Source: JBGQBN01 sp041494805 (GTDB lineage: Bacteria; Acidobacteriota; Terriglobia; Terriglobales; Acidobacteriaceae). From it: DNA of 64,000 nt. The notes beneath the pieces are model-generated. The model saw nothing but the letters and a program-made list of their open reading frames with translations. It searched no databases and was not told the origin of the DNA. Position numbers and translations under genes: made by a program. Below are positions 1 through 5,822 of the stretch, piece by piece. Positions within the stretch are counted from its first letter, which is position 1. Every line of letters starts with the position of its first letter. The stretch covers positions 1-64,000 of the forward strand of contig JBGQBN010000013.1 in the NCBI GenBank assembly GCA_041494805.1, in the 5' to 3' direction.

Positions 1-521
1 AGCGCGGCCGCCGTCGGCTCGTTGATGATGCGCTTCACTTCGAGGCCGGCGATCTGGCCAGCATCTTTGGTCGCCTGTCGCTGCGCGTCGTTAAAGTACG
101 CAGGCACGGTGATGACCGCCTCCGTCACTTTCTCGCCGAGGTAGTCTTCCGCTGCCTTCTTCAGCTTTTGCAGAATCATGGCCGAGACCTGCGGTGGCGT
201 GTACTCCTTACCCTGGGCCACGACGGCCACATGGTCGCCCGAGCGCATGACCTTGAAAGGCACCATCTTCATCTCTTCGTTGACTTCGTCGTAGCGGCGT
301 CCCATGAAGCGCTTGATCGAATAAACCGTGTTCTCGGGGTTGGTGATGGCCTGGCGCTTGGCTACCTGGCCGACTAGGCGCTCGCCGGTCTTGGTAAAGC
401 CGACGACCGAAGGGGTAGTCCGGCCACCTTCCTCATTTGCGATGACCTTGGGCTCACCACCTTCCATTACTGCGACGCAGGAGTTGGTGGTGCCGAGGTC
501 GATTCCGATAATTTTGGCCAT
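1..521 (-). CDS. dnaK: DnaK (Hsp70) molecular chaperone, N-terminal part only
   Basis: This is the first ~173 codons of the ATP-dependent cytosolic chaperone Hsp70; the rest lies beyond the left edge. The translation opens MAKIIGIDLGTTNSCVAV, the Hsp70 phosphate-1 loop, followed by the nucleotide-binding-domain segments AVITVPAYFNDAQRQATKDA and RIINEPTAAA. The ATG at 521 is preceded by a strong AGGAGGAG ribosome binding site. Upstream there is a sigma-70-like promoter overlapping a HAIR-like inverted repeat, which suggests HspR control. Family assignment is certain; only the length is unknown. Confidence 0.98.
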   Translation of the reverse strand, partial: MAKIIGIDLGTTNSCVAVMEGGEPKVIANEEGGRTTPSVVGFTKTGERLVGQVAKRQAITNPENTVYSIKRFMGRRYDEVNEEMKMVPFKVMRSGDHVAVVAQGKEYTPPQVSAMILQKLKKAAEDYLGEKVTEAVITVPAYFNDAQRQATKDAGQIAGLEVKRIINEPTAAA

Positions 522-586
522 AAAAGGCTCCTCCTGATGCTTATAAGTGCTTTATCATCAGTGTGTTTATGATTGCACTCGGTGAT

Positions 587-616
587 ATGCTAAGACTTGA
601 GTGAGTTGTTGTCAAG
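587..616 (-). promoter_or_regulatory. dnaK promoter with HAIR-like HspR operator
   Basis: On the minus strand, TTGACA (610-615) and TAGCAT (587-592) are spaced by exactly 17 bases, a good sigma-70-type promoter about 65 bases before dnaK. The inverted repeat CTTGAGT (596-602), 7 bases, TGTCAAG (610-616) overlaps the spacer and the -35 box. The known HAIR consensus for the MerR-type heat-shock repressor HspR is CTTGAGT-N7-ACTCAAG; the left arm matches 7/7 and the right arm 5/7. Binding of HspR is inferred. Confidence 0.6.
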
Positions 617-800
617 GTGTTAGATGATGGAACCAAGCCCGCGGATGCAGGCGTTGGAGGCGACAGCAGGGCAAATTTTGCTGTGGGGGATTCCGACGGG
701 AAATCTCCAAGCCTAACCCGTGAGTGTTTACCTTTCCGCCGTTCGAGCGTATTCTGAGTTCCCCGTCGCCCTCTTTAAGGTACCTCCACGGAGGTTGAGC

Positions 801-1616
801 ATGCTAGAGGGACTCAAGGTTACCCTTTACGACATCTTCGGATATTTTTTGCCTGGTTCAATTGCTTTGGGAGCAGTGTACTTGTATTGGTCGATGAGCC
901 ACGGCGAGAATGCTCTCTCGTTGTTCCCACAAAGGACCGCGACTTGGCTCTTGCTCGGATTTATTGCGTACTATCTGGGGCACATGCTCCAAGGTCTTGG
1001 CAATGTGCTTGAATGGCTTATCGGGAAGCCCCGCGATGCCATTCTAGGCCAAGGTCGTGAGGACAAATCCAAGTGGTGGCTGTGCCGGAAGCTCAAAAAT
1101 GCTGGCCGTAAATCAAGGTGGATCATTGTTGGCAAACGCTGGGAGCCTGTCTACGGAGAACTGCTCAAGAAGACAAAGGAGGAGATTGAGAAGGTAATTG
1201 GGCCAATTCCAGAGGATGACACCAGCAAGTGGCTGTATGAATCATGTGCAGAGGTAATAGCACAGCACGGGACAAGCGAACGCCAGGAAGTGTACGAATA
1301 CCGAGAGGGATTCTACCGTGGATCAGCAATCGCCTTCGTATTGCTAGCCGTAGTACTGAGTGCTTGCGCGTGCTTCAGGCTTAACCTAAACATCGTGCAA
1401 AACTCTTGCCTTAGACCGCGCGGAGTTCTCTTTGCTGCTGCACTGTCGCTCGTGGGCTCAGGCATTAGCTTCCACAGGTATGGCCTGTTTGCCGCACAGG
1501 GAGTCAGGAGAACGCTACTGGGCTTCTTGGTACTCAGAGAATCTGACAAAGACAAGAAAGCTCTCGTTAAAGAGGCGGAAGAATCTTATCTGCTGAGACT
1601 TCGGCGGATGTCCTGA
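801..1616 (+). CDS. Uncharacterised multi-pass membrane protein
   Basis: This 271-residue protein of unknown function begins at ATG 801, chosen over a GTG at 720 because a GGAGG motif sits just upstream. Hydrophobic stretches near residues 13-31 and 46-66 form an N-terminal membrane pair, and two more near 179-198 and 215-233 form a C-terminal pair. Between them lies a basic, soluble region of about 110 residues. I do not recognise a named family. It is the first gene of an accessory island that also carries toxin-antitoxin-like and nuclease genes, but no role can be deduced from that alone. Confidence 0.7.
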   Translation: MLEGLKVTLYDIFGYFLPGSIALGAVYLYWSMSHGENALSLFPQRTATWLLLGFIAYYLGHMLQGLGNVLEWLIGKPRDAILGQGREDKSKWWLCRKLKNAGRKSRWIIVGKRWEPVYGELLKKTKEEIEKVIGPIPEDDTSKWLYESCAEVIAQHGTSERQEVYEYREGFYRGSAIAFVLLAVVLSACACFRLNLNIVQNSCLRPRGVLFAAALSLVGSGISFHRYGLFAAQGVRRTLLGFLVLRESDKDKKALVKEAEESYLLRLRRMS

Positions 1617-1661
1617 GCAGCCGGACGAATCGGGACGCGGTCAGAGCGACCGACCGCGAGG

Positions 1662-2036
1662 GTGCAATCGGAACAAATGCAGAGACTAACAGAGATGGTC
1701 CGTCGCGTGCCGCTCACAGTCTGGCCAGCGGCGGTATGCGGCTTAGTTTTTTGGATCCTGTTATGGTCGTTCTGGCGGTCGCACCGAAGCGTCCGTTCGT
1801 TCTACTTTGACCCACAAGATTTCTCGAAATATGAAGATGGTGCAGGGCGGGAGCTACCCGTGGCTGCCTCCACCGGCACGTTCGAACCACTACTCGACAA
1901 CTACATCGACGTCACAAAGCTGCTAATCACTGTGGCCGCCGCTTCCATTGCCTTCGGTGGCGGCCGGGTGCCCCACCCTTGTCGCGTTCTCTGCGACAGG
2001 GTGGGAGCTCCCTTCAGCACACCTTTGTCGTCCTGA
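1662..2036 (+). CDS. Small membrane protein, 3' end replaced by a REP-like hairpin (probably truncated)
   Basis: The reading frame (GTG 1662, or ATG 1677) gives one hydrophobic segment near residues 18-36 and a second one starting at KLLITVAAASIAFGG. Directly after that Gly-Gly the frame runs into the hairpin element at 1966-2007, so the last ~25 residues are encoded by the repeat and by sequence behind it. A membrane segment broken off in the middle suggests that the original 3' end was lost when the element inserted. The function is unknown. It could be a pseudogene or a tolerated truncation. Confidence 0.45.
   Translation: MQSEQMQRLTEMVRRVPLTVWPAAVCGLVFWILLWSFWRSHRSVRSFYFDPQDFSKYEDGAGRELPVAASTGTFEPLLDNYIDVTKLLITVAAASIAFGGGRVPHPCRVLCDRVGAPFSTPLSS
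1966..2007. repeat. REP-like hairpin element, family A copy 1
   Basis: A near-perfect hairpin: arm CCCACCCTTGTCGC (1972-1985), 7-base loop, arm GCGACAGGGTGGG (1993-2005), with one unpaired T. It is preceded by GGGTGCC. The copy at 4398-4436 has the same architecture: GGTGCC lead-in, CCCACC...CGC arm, a 7-base loop containing GTTCT, and a GCGA...GGTGGG arm. Both copies sit at the 3' end of a gene that appears truncated. Confidence 0.75.
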
Positions 2037-2186
2037 GCACGCTGGCACCGTCGCCCGCGAACGAGTCGCAACCGACGGAGCTGTCTAATGGTGCGCCCGT
2101 CTGCCGCGGCGGTGAAAGTAGATAGATCCTTCGTCCCCGTTCCCTTTGTTTCGCGGAGGGACTACCTATTCAGATGGCAACGGGTA

Positions 2187-2217
2187 TTGATTGTCGTACC
2201 CTTATTAGGTACAATCA
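2187..2217 (+). promoter_or_regulatory. Promoter and palindromic operator of the MNT/HEPN module
   Basis: TTGATT (2187-2192) and TACAAT (2210-2215) are separated by exactly 17 bases, and the ATG of the MNT gene follows 11 bases later, so the transcript would have almost no leader. The promoter is embedded in an inverted repeat: TGATTGT (2188-2194) with ACAATCA (2211-2217), with TACC/GGTA pairing further inside. The gene product starts with a winged-helix-like domain, so autorepression as in toxin-antitoxin operons is a natural inference. Confidence 0.6.
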
Positions 2218-2225
2218 TACCCATA

Positions 2226-2378
2226 ATGAGTACAATCGCGCCCGACCACGCTCTATTTGGCCGCACCCGCAGCGCGCTACTCGCTCTGCTCTTTGGCCAT
2301 ACCGACGAATCCTTCTATCTGCGCCAGCTCATCCGAGCGGTGGGCACAGGGAACGGCGCCTTGCAACGCGAAATCTAG
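2226..2378 (+). pseudogene. N-terminal HTH fragment of an HTH-MNT nucleotidyltransferase, ended by in-frame TAG
   Basis: ATG 2226 opens a 50-codon segment (MSTIAPDHALFGRTRSALL...) that looks like the winged-helix DNA-binding domain found at the N-terminus of HTH-type MNT nucleotidyltransferases. TAG at 2376-2378 stops it in the middle of the recognition-helix/wing region. The next frame (from 2391) is in exactly the same phase, and it continues the domain with QLTDMGLIVRRVQG. Replacing TAG by CAG would give one continuous 200-residue protein of normal length. Read-through, re-initiation or a true pseudogene are all possible. Confidence 0.6.
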
Positions 2379-2390
2379 CAACTGACGGAC

Positions 2391-2828
2391 ATGGGACTTA
2401 TCGTACGCCGTGTTCAGGGCAATCAGGTTCTCTATCGTGCGAACAAACAAAGCCCGATTTATCCTGAGATCAAGAGGCTGATCACCAAGACCGTGGGCGT
2501 GCACGACGCCATCCGCTCGGCACTCGCCACCTTCGAGCCTGAGATTGAGGCTGCCTTCGTATACGGCTCGGTCGCCAGTCACCGCGAGCAGGTCAACAGT
2601 GACGTGGACCTTATGGTCATCGGAAAAGCATCTTTCAGCGATGTAGTCACAGCGCTCGGACCAGCCCAGAAGACGCTCCGCCGGGAGATCAACCCAACCG
2701 TCTTTCCCGTTTCCGAATTCCGCTCAAAATTTGCCGCTGGAAATCACTTTCTGCGTAGCGTAATGGCTGGCAAGAAGGTATTTGTATTAGGCAGTGAAGA
2801 CGAGCTTCGAAAGCTGGCTGCGAAATAA
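2391..2828 (+). CDS. MNT-type nucleotidyltransferase domain protein (antitoxin-like), downstream of amber codon
   Basis: This 145-residue frame holds the end of a winged-helix domain (residues 1-20) and a minimal nucleotidyltransferase domain. The signature GSX10DXD is intact: G59-S60, ten residues, D71-V72-D73. In HEPN/MNT (HepT/MntA) pairs the MNT protein is the antitoxin and modifies the HEPN toxin with AMP. The HEPN gene overlaps the 3' end of this frame by 35 bases, as expected for a coupled pair. The ATG at 2391 lies 12 bases after the amber stop, which allows re-initiation, although no strong ribosome binding site is visible. Confidence 0.7.
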   Translation: MGLIVRRVQGNQVLYRANKQSPIYPEIKRLITKTVGVHDAIRSALATFEPEIEAAFVYGSVASHREQVNSDVDLMVIGKASFSDVVTALGPAQKTLRREINPTVFPVSEFRSKFAAGNHFLRSVMAGKKVFVLGSEDELRKLAAK

Positions 2829-3240
2829 ATGGCTGGTTCGGCACACCTCCAACCTCGAAGAAATAGCCAATCTATTCGCTCTGTCTGACCGCGACCTTGA
2901 AGCCTGCCAGGCAAAGAACCTGCCCACCGACTGGCGCTTTGCCATTGCCTACAATGCCGCTCTCCAGGCCGCGACTGCCGCTCTGGCAGCGGCCGGCTAC
3001 CGCGCGGGCCGTGAGGCTCACCATTACCGGGTCATCCAATCGCTGGAGCTCACTCTGGTCCCAGAACGCAAGCTGATCAACACTTTCGATCGGTTTCGTA
3101 AGAAGCGAAACATCAGCAGTTACGACACTGCCGGGTCCGTCTCAGACAAAGAAGCGGACGAGATGTATAAGCTCGCGGCAGCTCTGCGCGCGAAGGTCGA
3201 GCAATGGATACGGAAGAATCACCGGAAGTTGCTGCCCTGA
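2794..3240 (+). CDS. HEPN-domain protein, probable partner of the MNT nucleotidyltransferase
   Basis: This 148-residue all-alpha protein has a GTG start at 2794, inside the end of the MNT frame. The pattern RKKRNISSYD near residues 102-111 matches the conserved helix end of HEPN proteins, which in active HepT ribonucleases reads R-X4-6-H-X-Y. Here Arg105, Asn106 and Tyr110 are present, but the His position appears to be Ser. It may be a non-catalytic or divergent HEPN. Pairing with the MNT gene suggests a toxin-antitoxin-like or abortive-infection role; this is inferred from context. Confidence 0.7.
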   Translation: MKTSFESWLRNKWLVRHTSNLEEIANLFALSDRDLEACQAKNLPTDWRFAIAYNAALQAATAALAAAGYRAGREAHHYRVIQSLELTLVPERKLINTFDRFRKKRNISSYDTAGSVSDKEADEMYKLAAALRAKVEQWIRKNHRKLLP

Positions 3241-3420
3241 CCCGGAACCCTTCCCGATTCTGGAATTCCCATCCGCGTTTTCCCAATTCGGGAAACACCT
3301 TGTCAAGCCCCCCAAACCCAACAATTCCTCCTACCCCATTGATTCGCTTGCCGAAATAAACCTCGAAATCATGTCCTATTTACCCCCTCCAACTTGATAT
3401 CCTAGAAATAGGTAGACAAA

Positions 3421-3450
3421 AGGCGCGGCCCTGCGGGCTGCGCCTTTTTT
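3421..3450 (+). terminator. Rho-independent terminator
   Basis: An 11-bp stem, AGGCGCGGCCC (3421-3431) with GGGCTGCGCCT (3435-3445) and one G-U pair, has a TGC loop and is followed by a run of six T. It ends transcription of the MNT/HEPN module before the nuclease gene at 3476. The rest of 3241-3475 shows no gene. Confidence 0.85.
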
Positions 3451-3475
3451 ATTTCCTCAAAACCTGAAAGGCCCT

Positions 3476-4108
3476 ATGCCCCGATACATTCCTGAAGTCC
3501 ATGCAGTCGGCCTCACTACACACAAGGCGCTTGGCGAAGCCGCCGAGGCTGCGTTTCTTGCCAAAGCTGCCAGTCTCGGCTTTGGCGTCGCCAAAACTTG
3601 GGGTGACAGCGAGCGCTACGATTTCATCCTCGACTCTGGCCAAAAGCTATGGCGGGTCCAGGTCAAGTCCTCCCGGCGCTTTGACGGTTCCCGCTACATC
3701 GTGAAAACCAGGGGCCGCAAGCAGACATATACCGCCGAGGAAATCGACTTCATCGTTGCTCATATCGTGCCGGAAAATCTGTGGTACGTGATTCCCATCT
3801 CCCTTGCCGCGTCTCGCGGCCAGATGTACGTCTCCCCCGGCGGCAGCCGTCATTTCAGGCATGAAAAGTACCGCGAGGCTTGGTGCCAGATGGCTTGCCC
3901 CCGCGACGAAACCCGTCCAAACCGGCTCCTGGTCGAACGCCAGCAAGACTATCCCTTCGACACTTGTGAACTGTGCAACCAGAAATGCCCTCTGCAAGAA
4001 AAACCCATGAAGCTGAGTCGTGACCGTCTCGGTCGATGGCAGACGTCCAAAGTAATGGCAGACGCAGGAAGAAATCGTCTCGGGCCCAAGCGGGTACCAC
4101 ATATCTAA
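3476..4108 (+). CDS. PD-(D/E)XK endonuclease-like protein (group I intron-associated endonuclease family)
   Basis: This 210-residue protein has the layout of small PD-(D/E)XK nucleases: an acidic helix (Glu21-Ala22-Ala23-Glu24), then YDFILDSGQKLWRVQVKSS near residues 48-66, where Asp49, Gln62 and Lys64 fit the D-X(n)-(D/E/Q)-X-K metal and catalytic motif. This resembles the family named after group I intron-associated endonucleases. The C-terminal third adds a Cys cluster (DTCELCNQKCPL) that could bind a metal or be a later extension. It lies in an accessory island next to a HEPN/MNT module, so a role in mobile-DNA biology or defence is possible but unproven. Confidence 0.75.
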   Translation: MPRYIPEVHAVGLTTHKALGEAAEAAFLAKAASLGFGVAKTWGDSERYDFILDSGQKLWRVQVKSSRRFDGSRYIVKTRGRKQTYTAEEIDFIVAHIVPENLWYVIPISLAASRGQMYVSPGGSRHFRHEKYREAWCQMACPRDETRPNRLLVERQQDYPFDTCELCNQKCPLQEKPMKLSRDRLGRWQTSKVMADAGRNRLGPKRVPHI

Positions 4109-4156
4109 GCCTTCGGTCACGTGGACATGCGATGCCCATGAACGTATGCTGATCAA

Positions 4157-4387
4157 GTGTCAAAGACGATCCAACTCCGCAATGTCCCCGACGCGCTGCA
4201 TCGCAGCCTGAAAGCCCGTGCGGCGATGGCCGGTAGCTCATTGTCGGACTACCTTCTGGCAGAGATCAAAGAGATTGCGGAACGGCCCACGCTGGCGGAG
4301 TTTCGAGAACGTCTGCATCGCAGGAAAACGGTTGCTGTGGATCTCGACACCGCCTGCCTGGTACGCGAACAGCGAGGGGCGCTGTAA
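4157..4387 (+). CDS. FitA/VapB-type antitoxin without a toxin partner
   Basis: This 76-residue protein has a ribbon-helix-helix N-terminus (KTIQLRNVPDALHRSLKARA) and the GSSLSDYLLAEI helix typical of FitA/VapB antitoxins, with a toxin-binding tail. It starts at GTG 4157. In such modules a PIN-domain toxin normally overlaps the antitoxin stop codon. Here no PIN gene follows: the stop at 4385-4387 is succeeded within about 15 bases by a REP-like hairpin and then by a gene on the opposite strand. It is therefore an orphan or remnant. Confidence 0.8.
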   Translation: MSKTIQLRNVPDALHRSLKARAAMAGSSLSDYLLAEIKEIAERPTLAEFRERLHRRKTVAVDLDTACLVREQRGAL

Positions 4388-4397
4388 TCGCTCTGCC

Positions 4398-4436
4398 GGT
4401 GCCCCCACCTTTCGCCGGTTCTGCGAAAGGTGGGCA
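4398..4436. repeat. REP-like hairpin element, family A copy 2
   Basis: Perfect 12-bp stem CCCACCTTTCGC (4404-4415) with GCGAAAGGTGGG (4423-4434) and a 7-base loop CGGTTCT, preceded by GGTGCC. Design and lead-in match the copy at 1966-2007, with compensating differences in the stem (CTTT/AAAG here, CCTTGT/ACAGG there). It could also act as a terminator between the convergent genes on either side. Confidence 0.75.
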
Positions 4437-4451
4437 ATGGAAGTAGCTTGG

Positions 4452-4895
4452 CTACTTCGCAGGGATCAAATCAAATTTCCCGGACGATTCTTCATAGAAC
4501 AGCGCCCCCTGTTTCGCATCTCCGCCGCTCCAGTGCTTCTTTCCACCGGGAACGCGTATGAAGTCGCCCGGCCCCACCCGCTTCTCACCGGCGTCGTCCT
4601 TGTACAAATAAGCGCCCTTCACGACGACGATCCACACATCGTTGGTGTGGGTGTGCATCCCGGCGTCGAATCCCGGCACGAACTTGGTGAATGTGCCGTG
4701 AGCCCCCGTATTGGCGTCCCCCCAGATAGCGGCCATGGATGTGCCGCCGCCGCCCATTGCAGTGAAACTCGCCGAATCGGCGGAAACAAAGATCACTTTT
4801 TCCTTCCCTCCAGCCTGCTGTCCCTGCACCCGCCCGATGGACCACGCCACCAGGAGCGCCGCCGCTACTCCAACAACCAACAGTGATCGTTTCAT
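4452..4895 (-). CDS. Secreted or membrane-anchored cupin-domain protein
   Basis: This 147-residue protein starts at ATG 4895, preferred over 4907 because a GGAGG site lies 5 bases upstream. Residues 1-26 form a signal peptide or N-terminal anchor. The rest is a single cupin barrel: HTHTNDVW (His81, His83) supplies the first metal motif, and GPGDFIRVPGGKKHW ends with His121 of the second. Cupins of this sort bind a metal and a small molecule outside the cytoplasm; the substrate cannot be told from sequence. It is convergent with the antitoxin gene and transcribed after the reductase gene. Confidence 0.85.
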   Translation of the reverse strand: MKRSLLVVGVAAALLVAWSIGRVQGQQAGGKEKVIFVSADSASFTAMGGGGTSMAAIWGDANTGAHGTFTKFVPGFDAGMHTHTNDVWIVVVKGAYLYKDDAGEKRVGPGDFIRVPGGKKHWSGGDAKQGALFYEESSGKFDLIPAK

Positions 4896-4967
4896 GTCAT
4901 CCTCCACAAATTTCTATTGCAGCTTCTCGCGACTCTTAACTGCGGGACGCATTCTACACCCTGAGCC

Positions 4968-5708
4968 CTAGTCGTACTTCTCGTACAAGATCGACTTCCG
5001 ATCCCACCCCATGCCCTTCAGCAGATCGCGGTTGGCCCGGATCATCTTGTCCAATCCACACACGTAGGCATGCAGATCGGTCCGGTCTTGGGCAATTGCG
5101 GGCACATGTTCCTGCACGTATCCACGCAAACCCTGCCATTCGGAACCTCCCCGGCTAAGCGTCGGTAGATAGTGGAAGTTGGCATGCTCCTGGGCGAGGT
5201 GCAGAAATTCGTCGTGATAGTAGATGTCTTTCTCGGTCCGATTCCCAAACACCAGCCAAAACTGTTTACCCTGATGCCGGGATTGAGCGTCTTTGCCCGC
5301 ATCAGACCCAAATAGCCAGTGCAGCATGGAACGAAGCGGCGCAATCCCTGTGCCGGTGGCGATGAAGATGGTATCGCGCATGGGCGGGCGCAGAGTGAAG
5401 TCGCCGAAGGGGCCCTGGCAAGTGATCTCGCTCCCCTCTTTCATCTCGCAAAGAAAGTTCGACATGAAGCCGTCCTGTACGCGGTTGAGGCAGAGAGCGA
5501 AGCGATGGTCGTCTCCCGGCGGAGAAGCAATGGAGTAGGCTCGCGTGATTTCTTCGCCGTCGGGCTTATCAGTCTTGAATGAGAGCCATTGTCCAGCGAC
5601 GAAGCCGAACCGAGCCAAGCTCTGAACTTCGAATTCGAGATGCCTGGTCAGCTCCGATAGCGACACCGAACGCACCAGCCGAGCTGTGTAACTTTGAAAT
5701 GGAGACAT
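4968..5708 (-). CDS. fpr: Ferredoxin/flavodoxin-NADP(+) reductase
   Basis: This cytosolic FAD enzyme exchanges electrons between NADPH and ferredoxin or flavodoxin. The 246-residue length is normal for the bacterial short type. RAYS at residues 56-59 is the FAD-binding RxYS motif, ATGTGIAPLRSML near 118-129 is the NADP pyrophosphate-binding segment, and AYVCGLDKMI is the C-terminal nicotinamide-side motif. The start is ATG 5708, with a GTG directly before it as an alternative. The C-terminus ends ILYEKYD, as in subclass I enzymes. Confidence 0.9.
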   Translation of the reverse strand: MSPFQSYTARLVRSVSLSELTRHLEFEVQSLARFGFVAGQWLSFKTDKPDGEEITRAYSIASPPGDDHRFALCLNRVQDGFMSNFLCEMKEGSEITCQGPFGDFTLRPPMRDTIFIATGTGIAPLRSMLHWLFGSDAGKDAQSRHQGKQFWLVFGNRTEKDIYYHDEFLHLAQEHANFHYLPTLSRGGSEWQGLRGYVQEHVPAIAQDRTDLHAYVCGLDKMIRANRDLLKGMGWDRKSILYEKYD

Positions 5709-5780
5709 CACAAATGTAGATGAACGAAAGTGCCTGGCGGACGCAACGCAGAAAGCCCATCGGCGAACGAATGGGCAGCG

Positions 5781-5822
5781 GCTAGAGACCAGGAGCCAGA
5801 AGCTAGAAGCTAGAAGCTGGCC
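5781..5822. repeat. Heptad-phased intergenic repeat, locus 1
   Basis: Six consecutive 7-base words: GCTAGAG, ACCAGGA, GCCAGAA, GCTAGAA, GCTAGAA, GCTGGCC. The array ends exactly at the glmS stop codon. There is no opposed arm here, so no long hairpin. Confidence 0.7.

Noticed and set aside
522..620. CIRCE element before dnaK
   Set aside because: No TTAGCACTC-N9-GAGTGCTAA motif is present; the inverted repeat fits HAIR instead.
3500..4241. Several alternative frames across the PD-(D/E)XK nuclease gene, including two minus-strand frames of 128-169 codons
   Set aside because: Only the plus-strand frame 3476-4108 shows a recognisable fold and start; the others lack motifs and ribosome binding sites.
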